12,513 bases of DNA, taken from positions 1-12,513 of the forward strand of contig JACMKJ010000037.1 of assembly GCA_014380155.1 (NCBI GenBank). The letters are read 5' to 3'. The notes below the pieces were generated by a model. The model was not told the origin of the DNA, made no database searches, and saw only the letters and a list, made by a program, of their open reading frames with translations. The stretch's first letter is position 1. Each line of letters starts with the position of its first letter. This document shows, in pieces, positions 1 through 7,055 of the stretch. Source of the stretch: Rhizobacter sp. Lineage in GTDB: Bacteria > Pseudomonadota > Gammaproteobacteria > Burkholderiales > Burkholderiaceae_C. A program made the translations under genes and the position numbers.

Positions 1-1395
1 GCCACGGCGCGCACCAAGCCGCTGTCGCCGGGCGAGGTGGCCCTGCGCCACAACGTCAGCCAGGGCATCACGCCGGCCGACGGCCTGCAGGCGCTCACCC
101 GCCTGCTCACCGGCCCGATGCCGGCCGAGCTGATCGTGAGTTCGATGAAGGTTGATGACCTGATCGCGCAGGCCGAGTCGCTCACCCGCGCCTCGATGGC
201 CAGCAACGACGCCCGCTTCTCGCGGCCCGAGCTCGACAGCGACTTCGCGCCGCCGCGAGACAGCTTCGAGAAGGGCCTGGCCGAGCTGTGGGGCAAGCTG
301 CTGGGCGTCGAAGGTGTCGGCATCCAGGACAGCTTCTTCGACCTGGGCGGCCACTCGCTGATTGCGGTGCGCCTGTTCAACGAGATCGCCGACAAGTTCA
401 ACACCGACCTGCCGATCTCGGTGCTGATGCAGTCACCCACCATCGAGAGCCTCGCGAAGCTCGTGCGCGGTGGCGATTACAACGCCGACGCGGCCGACAC
501 ACCGAGTGCCGACGACAGCGGCACCCGCGCCAAACCCGAGCTGCGCTACCACCACGTGGTGCCGATGCACGCCGCGCCGGTGGCCGGGCGCACGCCGCTC
601 TTCGTGGTGGCCGGCATGTACGGCAACGTGCTCAACCTCAGCCACCTCGCGCACCTGCTGGGCGAAGACCGGCCGTTCTATGCGCTGCAGGCGCGTGGCC
701 TGTATGGCGACACGGCGCCACACGAGAGCTTTGAAGAAGCCGCCACCGACTACCTCGCCGAGGTGGCGCAGGTGCAGCCGCAAGGCCCTTACCTGCTGGG
801 TGGCTTTTCGGGCGGTGGCCTCATCGCTTTCGAGATGGCGCGCCAGCTGCTGGCGCGTGGCGAGCAGGTTCTGGGCGTGCTGATGCTCGACACCCCGGCG
901 CGCGAGATCCCCCACTTCAGCCTGGGCGACAAGCTCTCGATGCTGGTGCAAAGCGCGCAGCGCGAAGGCCTGGGCATCGTCCAGCAGAAGGTCGCCTCGC
1001 GCATCGAGTGGGAAAAGGAAAAACGACGCCGTCGCCAGCAGCCCGCGAAGCCTGCGAATGGAGCGGCGGACAACTCGCCCAACTTCCAATCCAAGCGCAT
1101 CGGCGACGCCTTCCTGCGCGCGTTGGTCAAGTACCAGATACCCAAGGTGCCGGTGCACGTGGCCGTGTTCCGGCCCAAGCTCGACGTGAAGTTCAAGCTG
1201 AGCGGCGAGCGCCTGGTCGACTCGTACCGCAACTACGTGCGTGCCGACAACTTCTGGACACCGCACGTGGCGCAGCTGGAAGTGTTCGAGGTGCCGGGCA
1301 ACCACGACAACATGGTGTTGGAACCCAACGTGCGCGTGCTCGTCTCGCTGCTCAGGCGGGTGATCGACGGAGTCAGCAAGGGGGAGACGACATGA
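1..1395 (+). CDS. Type I polyketide synthase, C-terminal part (KR tail, carrier domain, thioesterase); 5' end outside window
   Basis: The frame is open from base 1, so this is the last 464 residues of a larger megasynthase. Residues 1-55 resemble the end of a ketoreductase domain, including the typical ITPADGLQALTRLL stretch followed by a V-S-S segment. Residues about 85-160 form a phosphopantetheine carrier domain with the motif FFDLGGHSL; the modified serine is Ser119. Residues about 190-460 are a type I alpha/beta-hydrolase thioesterase with nucleophile Ser270 in GGFSGGG, a likely acid Asp297 in LMLDTP and His435 in GNHDN. A KR-ACP-TE order means the chain is finished and released here, by hydrolysis, cyclisation or transfer. 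An Arg/Lys-rich lid region lies near residues 335-355. The stop overlaps the ATG of the next gene (ATGA). The domain types are certain; whether the upstream part is pure PKS or a PKS/NRPS hybrid cannot be seen. Confidence 0.93.
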   Translation, partial: ATARTKPLSPGEVALRHNVSQGITPADGLQALTRLLTGPMPAELIVSSMKVDDLIAQAESLTRASMASNDARFSRPELDSDFAPPRDSFEKGLAELWGKLLGVEGVGIQDSFFDLGGHSLIAVRLFNEIADKFNTDLPISVLMQSPTIESLAKLVRGGDYNADAADTPSADDSGTRAKPELRYHHVVPMHAAPVAGRTPLFVVAGMYGNVLNLSHLAHLLGEDRPFYALQARGLYGDTAPHESFEEAATDYLAEVAQVQPQGPYLLGGFSGGGLIAFEMARQLLARGEQVLGVLMLDTPAREIPHFSLGDKLSMLVQSAQREGLGIVQQKVASRIEWEKEKRRRRQQPAKPANGAADNSPNFQSKRIGDAFLRALVKYQIPKVPVHVAVFRPKLDVKFKLSGERLVDSYRNYVRADNFWTPHVAQLEVFEVPGNHDNMVLEPNVRVLVSLLRRVIDGVSKGETT

Positions 1396-2630
1396 CAAGC
1401 GGCAAGAAGCTCTACGCGCTCGGCGAGACGCCTCCCCTCGGCCACGTGCCCGAGCAGATGTATGCGAGCGTGATCCGCAGCGAGCGTTACGGCCAGCCGC
1501 GCGACGCCTTCCAGATCGAAGTGGTAGAAGTACCCAAGCCCGGCCCCAAGCAGGTGCTGGTGTGGGTGATGGCCGCAGGCATCAACTACAACAACGTGTG
1601 GGCAGCGCTGGGCACGCCGGTCGACGTGATTGCCGCGCGCCGCAAGGCCAGCCCCGCCGAGCCGGCCTTCCACATCGGTGGGTCCGATGCGTCGGGCATC
1701 GTCTGGGCCGTGGGCTCGCAGGTCAGCAAGGTGAAGGTGGGTGACGAGGTCGTGCTCTCCTGTGCCAGCTGGGATGAAAACGCGCCCGACATCCAGGCCG
1801 GTGCCGACCCCATCACCTCGACCAGCGCCAGGATCTGGGGCTACGAAGAGAACTGGGGGTCGTTCGCCCAGTTCACCCGGGTCGACGAATACCAGTGCCA
1901 CCCCAAGCCGCCCAAGCTCTCGTGGGAAGCCGCTGCCGCCTACATGCTGGTCGGCGCCACCGCCTACCGCCAGCTGATGGGCTGGGCGCCCAACATCGTG
2001 AAAGAGGGCGACCCGGTGCTGATCTGGGGTGGCTCCGGCGGCCTCGGCTCGATGGCGATCCAGATCGTCAAGGCCAAGGGCGGCATCCCGATCGCGGTGG
2101 TGTCGTCCGAGGGCCGAATGGAGCACTGCTACAAGCTCGGCGCCAAGGGCGTGATCAACCGCACCGACCCGGCCTTCACCCATTGGGGCCGACTGCCCGA
2201 CACAAGCGATGCCGAGGGCTACGCCGAGTGGATGAAGGGCGCCAACGCCTTCCGCAAAAAGTGGTCTGAGGTGCTGGGCTCGCGCCAGGGCCCGCGCATC
2301 GTGCTCGAGCACCCGGGTGAGTCGACCATCCCGACCTCGGTGCTGGTGTGCGACAACGCCGGCATGATCGTCATCTGCGCCGGCACCACCGGCTACAACG
2401 CCGACGTCGACCTGCGCTACCTGTGGATGCGCCAGAAGCGCCTGCAAGGCTCCCACTTCGCCAATGCCGAGCAGTGCGGTGAACTCAACGACATGGTGAT
2501 CGCGGGCCAGGTCGACCCCGCTCTGTCGCGTACCTTCGCCTTTGACGAGGTCGGCACGGCGCACCAGCTAATGCACGAGAACACCCACCCGCCGGGCAAC
2601 ATGGCGATCCGGGTGAACGCACTCGCATGA
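1392..2630 (+). CDS. ccr: Crotonyl-CoA carboxylase/reductase (alkylmalonyl-CoA extender unit supply)
   Basis: A 412-residue medium-chain dehydrogenase of the enoyl-CoA carboxylase/reductase family. Such enzymes reduce crotonyl-CoA or a longer 2-enoyl-CoA with NADPH and fix CO2, giving ethylmalonyl-CoA or another alkylmalonyl-CoA. Visible family marks are AGINYNNVW (residues 62-70, holding the CO2-pocket Asn), IWGYEENWGSFAQF (Tyr151-Glu152, CO2-pocket Glu), the nucleotide loop GGSGGLG (213-219), FEHPGE-like LEHPGES, and GSHFAN with His355. Asn, Glu and His of the described CO2-binding set are therefore kept. The start has a strong Shine-Dalgarno (GGGGAG, 1381-1386, 5 bases before ATG). It overlaps the PKS stop by 4 bases, which points to dedicated extender supply for that PKS rather than the central ethylmalonyl-CoA pathway. 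By memory of characterised homologues the C-terminus is about 20 residues short. Confidence 0.93.
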   Translation: MTSGKKLYALGETPPLGHVPEQMYASVIRSERYGQPRDAFQIEVVEVPKPGPKQVLVWVMAAGINYNNVWAALGTPVDVIAARRKASPAEPAFHIGGSDASGIVWAVGSQVSKVKVGDEVVLSCASWDENAPDIQAGADPITSTSARIWGYEENWGSFAQFTRVDEYQCHPKPPKLSWEAAAAYMLVGATAYRQLMGWAPNIVKEGDPVLIWGGSGGLGSMAIQIVKAKGGIPIAVVSSEGRMEHCYKLGAKGVINRTDPAFTHWGRLPDTSDAEGYAEWMKGANAFRKKWSEVLGSRQGPRIVLEHPGESTIPTSVLVCDNAGMIVICAGTTGYNADVDLRYLWMRQKRLQGSHFANAEQCGELNDMVIAGQVDPALSRTFAFDEVGTAHQLMHENTHPPGNMAIRVNALA

Positions 2631-3637
2631 GCTCAGCGGTCAGGCCCGGGCGACTGTTCATTTCCATCGTCGCGTGGAAAGGGGCCGACCTCACGATCGA
2701 CTGCCTGCGCTCCATCGCGCCCGAGCTGGCTTCGGTGCCCGGTACACGGGTCGTCGTGGTCGACAACGCGTCGCCCGATGGCTCGGCGGATCGTGTTGCG
2801 GCGGCCATTACCGAGAACCACTGGGATGCCTGGGCCACGCTGATCCGTGCGCCCAGCAACGGCGGCTTCGCAGCGGGCAACAACGTCGCCATCCACGAGA
2901 TGCTGGCCGACCCGCAGCCGGCCGAGTTCTGCCTGCTGCTGAACCCCGACACGCTCGTGCGACCGGGTGCCTTGCGCATCCTGCTCGACTTCCTCATCGC
3001 CAACCCGAAGGTCGGTATCGCCGGGGGCCGCAGCGAAGACCTCGATGCGACGCCGCAGATGTGCTGCTTCCGCTTCCCCAACGCCATCAACGAGTGGCTT
3101 GGCTACCTCGGCATCGGTGTGCTCGACCGCGTGTTCAAGCGCCACCTCACGCGCCTGGGCGTGCCCGAGCAACCGCGTGAGGTCGATTGGGTGTCGGGCG
3201 CGTTCATGCTGATCCGCAAGTCGGTGATCGACGCCATCGGGCTGATGGACGAAACCTACTTCCTCTACTTCGAAGAGACCGACTACACCCGCCGAGCCCG
3301 GCTCGCCGGCTGGGGATGCTGGCACGTGCCGCAAAGCCGCATCGTCCACCTGGTGGGGCAAAGCAGCGGCGTGACGGTGCGCGACCAGCCCAAGCGGCGC
3401 ATGCCGCGCTATTGGTTCGAGTCGCGGCGACGCTACTTCATCACCCACCACGGTCGCCTCTATGCGGCGGTGGCCGACGTGGGCGTGATCCTGTGCTACC
3501 CGGTGGGCCGGGTGTTGGACACCCTGCGCCGCCGGCGCAACCGGTCTACGCCGCACTTCTTCGGCGACTTCGTTCGCCACAGCGCGCTCTTTCACGGTGA
3601 AGCCACACCACGCATGGCCCCGCGGGGCACGGCATGA
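2627..3637 (+). CDS. GT2 family glycosyltransferase (rhamnosyltransferase-like)
   Basis: A 336-residue family 2 (GT-A fold) glycosyltransferase, likely cytoplasmic or membrane-peripheral, moving a sugar from a nucleotide donor to a lipid-linked glycan or a polyketide. Signature segments are the first strand FISIVAW (residues 11-17), VVDNASPDGS with Asp46, NGGFAAGNN, LLLNPDT (Asn106-Pro107-Asp108, the metal-binding DXD equivalent), and VSGAFMLIRKS followed by FEETDY (Glu216, Glu217, Asp219, the probable base region). This pattern is typical of WbbL/RfbF-type rhamnosyltransferases, but the sugar cannot be read from sequence. The usual VVNY in strand 1 is replaced by IVAW. No strong ribosome site precedes the ATG; it overlaps the previous stop (ATGA), so translation is probably coupled. 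It is paralogous along its whole length to the next gene. Confidence 0.9.
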   Translation: MSSAVRPGRLFISIVAWKGADLTIDCLRSIAPELASVPGTRVVVVDNASPDGSADRVAAAITENHWDAWATLIRAPSNGGFAAGNNVAIHEMLADPQPAEFCLLLNPDTLVRPGALRILLDFLIANPKVGIAGGRSEDLDATPQMCCFRFPNAINEWLGYLGIGVLDRVFKRHLTRLGVPEQPREVDWVSGAFMLIRKSVIDAIGLMDETYFLYFEETDYTRRARLAGWGCWHVPQSRIVHLVGQSSGVTVRDQPKRRMPRYWFESRRRYFITHHGRLYAAVADVGVILCYPVGRVLDTLRRRRNRSTPHFFGDFVRHSALFHGEATPRMAPRGTA

Positions 3638-3693
3638 GCCCGCCGGGCCGCCCCAAGGGCGAATACCGCAGTGCGCAGCACGAAGGTACTCCA
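3638..3693 (+). repeat. Hairpin-rich leader element A before the second GT2 gene
   Basis: A 56-base stretch between the two tandem glycosyltransferase genes. It holds CGCCC-CAA-GGGCG (3649-3661) and GTGC-GCA-GCAC (3671-3681), each a perfect short stem. Its first part (3641-3657) equals 10374-10391 except for one missing T, and both copies have GTACTC about 45-50 bases further on (3686 and 10424). The two may therefore be members of one dispersed element family; two copies in one window is suggestive only. If the ATG at 3634 is used it is translated in frame. Confidence 0.5.
3682..3686 (+). promoter_or_regulatory. Ribosome binding site favouring GTG 3694 for the second GT2 gene
   Basis: GAAGG lies 7 bases before GTG 3694. 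The competing ATG at 3634 has no comparable site and relies on coupling to the upstream stop. Confidence 0.5.
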
Positions 3694-4725
3694 GTGAACG
3701 CGCCCGTGCGGGTGCAGGTGGCCGTCGTCAACTACCGCACCGGCAGCTTGGCGGTGGATTGCCTGCGTTCTCTGCTGCCCGAAGTTCAGGCCTTGCCTGG
3801 GACCCAGGTCACGGTGGTCGACAACTGTTCGGGTGATGGCTCGGCCGAAGTGATCGAAGCGGCCATTGCCGCCGAAGGCTGGACCGGATGGGCGCGGCTG
3901 CATCGCGCTCCGGTCAACGGTGGGTTCTCTTACGGCAACAACCAGGTGGTGCGCCCGGCGTTGGCTGTGAACGACCCGCCGGCGTACTTCTGGCTGCTGA
4001 ACCCCGACACGCAGGTCCAACCCGGCGCCTTGCGTGCCCTGGTCGACTTCATGCAAGCCCATCCCCGGGTGGGCATTGCCGGCAGCAGCTACCTGCTGGG
4101 CAATGACGAGCCATGGCCGTACGCATTTCGTTTCCCGTCGATCTGGAGCGAGCTGGCCAACGGATTGCGACTGAGCCTGGTCGGCAAGCTCCTGAAAAAT
4201 CGCGTCGGCCTGCGCCGCATGGGCGACCAGCCCGAGCAGGTCGACTGGCTTCCCGGCGCCAGCATGCTGGTGCGGCGCGAGGTGTTCGAAGCCGCTGGCT
4301 TGATGGATGAGGGCTATTTCCTCTACTACGAAGAGACCGACTTCAGCCTCGCCGCCCTGCATGCGGGCTGGGAGACCTGGTACGTGCCGCAAAGCTGCGT
4401 CAAACACTTTGTGGGCCAGAGCACCGGGGTCAGCGGCCACCATGCCGGCCTGAAACGCCGACCGCAGTACTGGTTCGATTCGAGGCGCCGTTACTGGGTG
4501 AAGAACCACGGCCGTTTCTACGCGGCGGCCACCGACGTGGTCTGGGCCATGGCCTTCAGCACCTGGAAGCTGCGCAACCTGATCCAGCGCAAGCAGGCCG
4601 ATTACCCTCCGTACTTCTTCCGCGACCTGCTTCGCAATTCCGCCTTGTTCCACAGCGGCCTGCCCACCAGCACGGCCGCCTCCCAGACTGCCCATGGCCA
4701 TTCAAATCATTCCGCACAGCGCTGA
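3694..4725 (+). CDS. GT2 family glycosyltransferase (paralogue of the preceding gene)
   Basis: A GT2 glycosyltransferase of 343 residues from the GTG at 3694. It has VAVVNYRTG at strand 1, VVDNCSGDGS (Asp43), NGGFSYGNN, LLNPDTQ (Asn103-Pro104-Asp105), LPGASMLVRRE, and YYEETDFS (Glu213, Glu214, Asp216). It aligns with the upstream neighbour from strand 1 to the shared ending (R)NSALFH, so the two look like a tandem duplication that has diverged; they probably add two different sugars or linkages. Start choice: an ATG at 3634 overlaps the previous stop (ATGA) and would add 20 residues, but those are encoded by a hairpin-rich element resembling one that lies before another gene's start. The GTG has a Shine-Dalgarno (GAAGG, 3682-3686) 7 bases upstream and gives a normal N-terminus. 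The 3634 start remains possible. The end overlaps the next gene by 32 bases. Confidence 0.88.
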   Translation: MNAPVRVQVAVVNYRTGSLAVDCLRSLLPEVQALPGTQVTVVDNCSGDGSAEVIEAAIAAEGWTGWARLHRAPVNGGFSYGNNQVVRPALAVNDPPAYFWLLNPDTQVQPGALRALVDFMQAHPRVGIAGSSYLLGNDEPWPYAFRFPSIWSELANGLRLSLVGKLLKNRVGLRRMGDQPEQVDWLPGASMLVRREVFEAAGLMDEGYFLYYEETDFSLAALHAGWETWYVPQSCVKHFVGQSTGVSGHHAGLKRRPQYWFDSRRRYWVKNHGRFYAAATDVVWAMAFSTWKLRNLIQRKQADYPPYFFRDLLRNSALFHSGLPTSTAASQTAHGHSNHSAQR

Positions 4726-5818
4726 ACGCCGCGCTGCCGTGAAAGAGTTCAACCAGCGCATGAGCGCAGGCGGTTCGCCCTGGAATTTTTACGTCGATCC
4801 CGAGCCGGACTGGATCCCGCCGCGCCCCGGCCAGAACGTCTGGCGCGAGTACTACCTGGCGGTCGAAGACGACGCGGCCGTGCGGGGGGCCTTTGCCCTC
4901 AAGCCACAAGACTGGCTGATCAACGGCGAAGTAAAGGTGGTGACCGACTGGCAGGGGCCGTTCTCTGAAGGCGCCATCGACGTGCGCCACGGCACGCTGG
5001 GCTTGCGCATGATTCGCGACATGCTCAAGAAGCGCCCGCTGCTCTACAGCTGGGGCCACGGCGGTGACGATCAGCCGGTGGTGCAGATGCTGCGCAAGAT
5101 GAACTGGCTGCTGCACCCCACGCCGTTTTGCTTGTTCGTGGCCAAACCCTTTCGGTTTTTGCGGCTCAATGCCCAACTGCGCAAGTCGGCCTTTCGGCGC
5201 CTGGCGCTCGATGTGGCGGCCTTCAGTGGCTTGGGTTGGTTGGCCTTGCGTGCCTTGCATGCGGTGCTGCGGATGAGAGCGGGCGCAAAAGGCTTCACTG
5301 CCAGCGCGGTCGAGGTCGCGGAGTTCGGACCCTGGGCCGACGAGCTTTGGATGCGCTGCAAAGGCAGCTACCGCGCCATCGCGGTGCGTGATGCCGCCTC
5401 GATGAATGCCCTGGCGCCCGCAGGGGCTTGGCCTCCGGTCACACGCTTGCGCATCGACCGGGCCGGCCAGGTCATCGGCTGGGCGCTGGTGATGGACACG
5501 CAGATGAAAGGCGAGCACCGCTTTGGTGATCTGAGAGTGGGCTCCGTCGTCGACTGCCTGGCCGAGCCGGCCGATGCAGGCGAGGTCGTGGCCGCCGCCA
5601 CGCGCTTTCTCACCCAGCGGGGCGTAGACATCGTGGTGTCGAACCAGGCGCACCCAGGTTGGGCACAGGGTTTTGCGCAAAACGGCTACGCGGTGCTGGC
5701 CGACAAACGGCTTTTTGCGGCTTCGCCCGCCCTGCAGGCGGCACTGGAGCCCGTCAACGAAGTGTCACAAGGCCTTCATCTGACAAATATGGACGGTCAC
5801 GGCCCCATGGCGCTCTGA
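4694..5818 (+). CDS. GNAT-fold acyl/aminoacyltransferase-like protein, probably two GNAT domains
   Basis: A 374-residue protein that I place in the GNAT superfamily by pattern, with moderate certainty. The N-terminal half has the opening ERRAAVKEFNQRM, a conserved GGSPWNFYV stretch, then DWQGPFSEGAIDVRHGTLG; Arg98-His-Gly-Thr-Leu-Gly103 sits where the acyl-CoA pyrophosphate loop (R-x-x-G-x-G/A) is expected. A hydrophobic stretch lies around residues 165-190. The C-terminal half looks like a second GNAT unit, with GQVIGWALVMD and a VGSVVDCLA strand. FemX/peptidoglycan-bridge-type and sugar N-acyltransferases share this two-domain layout. Acting in a glycan/polyketide locus, it may acylate or aminoacylate an amino sugar; this is inference. 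The ATG lies inside the end of the previous gene (32-base overlap) with no clear Shine-Dalgarno, which suggests coupling. A later ATG at 4760 is less likely because it would cut the conserved start. Confidence 0.72.
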   Translation: MAIQIIPHSAERRAAVKEFNQRMSAGGSPWNFYVDPEPDWIPPRPGQNVWREYYLAVEDDAAVRGAFALKPQDWLINGEVKVVTDWQGPFSEGAIDVRHGTLGLRMIRDMLKKRPLLYSWGHGGDDQPVVQMLRKMNWLLHPTPFCLFVAKPFRFLRLNAQLRKSAFRRLALDVAAFSGLGWLALRALHAVLRMRAGAKGFTASAVEVAEFGPWADELWMRCKGSYRAIAVRDAASMNALAPAGAWPPVTRLRIDRAGQVIGWALVMDTQMKGEHRFGDLRVGSVVDCLAEPADAGEVVAAATRFLTQRGVDIVVSNQAHPGWAQGFAQNGYAVLADKRLFAASPALQAALEPVNEVSQGLHLTNMDGHGPMAL

Positions 5819-5904
5819 ACACGCCAATTCGCGGGGTTGCACAGGCTGGCAATTCCTGCGGATACTTTCAGTTCACCTATTTTGGTGGTTACGGGGATTC
5901 CATC
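5819..5904 (+). promoter_or_regulatory. Gap before the diiron oxygenase with weak sigma-70-like boxes
   Basis: An 86-base gap that breaks an otherwise overlapping operon. TTGCAC (5837-5842) and GATACT (5861-5866) are 18 bases apart and weakly resemble -35 and -10 boxes (3/6 and 4/6 matches). The stretch is more A+T-rich than its surroundings. It may give the diiron oxygenase/carrier/adenylation block its own promoter. Confidence 0.3.
5893..5897 (+). promoter_or_regulatory. Ribosome binding site deciding the GTG start of the diiron oxygenase
   Basis: GGGGA lies 7 bases before GTG 5905, the first plausible start in the frame after the upstream stop; no other ATG, GTG or TTG occurs in frame between 5818 and 5905. 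Confidence 0.6.
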
Positions 5905-6768
5905 GTGGAAACCGCATCCGACCTCGCAATTCGCCTCACCAAGGCCTCGCGCAAGAAAACCTGGGACGTCTACAACACCTTCAACTGGCCCGAAGCCCTC
6001 GAAGAAGGCGTCTGGTACATGCCGCCCGAACTGATCTCGATCTACGGCACACCGGCCTACGAGGCCCTCACCGAAGAGCAGCAAAAAAAACTCAGCCTGT
6101 ACGAACTGGGCAATTTTTTCAGCCTCGTACTGCAAGGCGAACGCCCGCTGGTCGCCGGCCTGGTTGACCGCCTCTACGCCAAGGGCAACAGCGTCTCCGT
6201 CAACGAATACCTGCACCACTTCGTCGACGAAGAGAACAAGCACATGGTGATGTTCGGCGAGTTCTGCAACCGCTACATCGGCAAGGTCTACCCCGAGAAG
6301 AAGATCTCGCTGCCCAAGACCTACGCCAAGGGCGAAGAAGAAGTCGCCTTCTACTGCAAGGTGATGGTGGTCGAGGAGCTGGGCGACTACTACAACCTGG
6401 CCATCGAAAAAGACGAACGTGTCGACGCGCTGGTGCGCGAAGTCAACAAGGTGCACCACATCGACGAAGCACGCCACCTGGCCTTTGGCCGGGTGCAGCT
6501 GGCCGAGTTGTTTGCCAAGTACTCGCCCGAGTGGTCGCCAGAAACGCTGGCGGGCTTCCGCGAGTGGCTGGTGGCTTACCTGCGCGCCTCTTGGGGCGAC
6601 TACTACAACCCGGCCATGTACCGCGACGCCGGCCTGGCCGACTCTTACGAACTTCGGCAGATGGCGATGTCGCACCCGGCTGGCGCCGAGCTGCGCAAGA
6701 AGGCCTCTGCCAAGGTCGTCAACTACTTCATCAAGACGGGCTTGCTCGCTGAAGAGCCCTCGCTCTAA
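5905..6768 (+). CDS. AurF-like diiron oxygenase (p-aminobenzoate N-oxygenase family)
   Basis: A 287-residue helical diiron protein. The AurF ligand set (two Glu/Glu-x-x-His halves plus an extra His) can be traced completely: Glu79 in QGERP, Glu110 and His113 in DEENKH, Glu157 in VVEELGDYY, then His184, Glu188 and His191 in HHIDEARH. Glu157-His184-Glu188-His191 spacing (27, 4, 3) equals that of AurF. Family members use O2 to oxidise amines to hydroxylamine or nitro groups (AurF, CmlI) or hydroxylate carbon. Carrier-protein and adenylation genes follow directly, so a carrier-bound aminoacyl substrate is plausible but unproved. The start is GTG 5905 with Shine-Dalgarno GGGGA 7 bases before it; the frame stays open upstream to 5659, but that part overlaps the GNAT gene and has no family similarity. 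An A8 run at 6083-6090 lies inside the gene. Confidence 0.85.
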   Translation: METASDLAIRLTKASRKKTWDVYNTFNWPEALEEGVWYMPPELISIYGTPAYEALTEEQQKKLSLYELGNFFSLVLQGERPLVAGLVDRLYAKGNSVSVNEYLHHFVDEENKHMVMFGEFCNRYIGKVYPEKKISLPKTYAKGEEEVAFYCKVMVVEELGDYYNLAIEKDERVDALVREVNKVHHIDEARHLAFGRVQLAELFAKYSPEWSPETLAGFREWLVAYLRASWGDYYNPAMYRDAGLADSYELRQMAMSHPAGAELRKKASAKVVNYFIKTGLLAEEPSL

Positions 6769-6802
6769 TGATGCAAACGCGCGGGGCGTGAAAGAAACAA
6801 GA

Positions 6803-7054
6803 ATGCAAGAGAGCGAAGTCAGAGCCAAGCTGCGCGACTGGATCGTCAAGCACACCAAAGCCCCGTCCAAGGCGGCCTTCACCGATGAAACGCACATCCT
6901 CGAAGAGGGCATCCTCTCTTCGCTCGACATCGTCGAGTTTGTGCTTTTCATCGAAAGCCTGCGTGGTGAAGACGTCGACACCGACGACATCGAGCCCCAG
7001 GTGTTCACCAGCATCAACACGCTTTACGCGGCGTTTTTTGCCCAGGTGACCTGA
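6803..7054 (+). CDS. Free-standing acyl/peptidyl carrier protein
   Basis: An 83-residue acidic protein with the helical layout of a phosphopantetheine carrier. The likely attachment site is Ser40 in EEGILSSLDIVEFV; the residue before it is Ser instead of the usual Asp of the DSL motif. The segment after it (LFIESLRGEDVDTDDI) matches helix 2, loop and helix 3 of PCP/ACP proteins, including DltC-like ones. It sits 34 bases after the diiron oxygenase and one base before a free-standing adenylation enzyme, so it probably carries the amino acid activated by that enzyme, in the cytoplasm. Start: ATG 6803 is preceded by a purine-rich stretch but no clear Shine-Dalgarno; GTG 6788 would add five residues (MKETR-type) and cannot be excluded. 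A carrier protein is near certain; its partner is inferred from position. Confidence 0.88.
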   Translation: MQESEVRAKLRDWIVKHTKAPSKAAFTDETHILEEGILSSLDIVEFVLFIESLRGEDVDTDDIEPQVFTSINTLYAAFFAQVT

Positions 7055-7055
7055 G

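Noticed and set aside
433..1398. Long open frames on the minus strand, here and opposite nearly every gene
   Set aside because: They mirror strongly supported + strand genes in high-GC DNA, have Ala/Arg/His-rich composition without motifs, and lack sensible starts.
5847..5859. Possible sigma-54 promoter (TGGCA...TGC) before the diiron oxygenase
   Set aside because: GG and GC are 8 bases apart instead of 10, so the fixed spacing is not met.
5659..5904. Upstream extension of the diiron oxygenase frame
   Set aside because: It overlaps the GNAT gene and encodes nothing like the family; GTG 5905 has a good ribosome site.
6083..6090. Run of eight A in the diiron oxygenase gene as a phase-variation or slippage site
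   Set aside because: It encodes Gln-Lys-Lys in a normal helical region and the frame is intact; one run of eight is not enough evidence.
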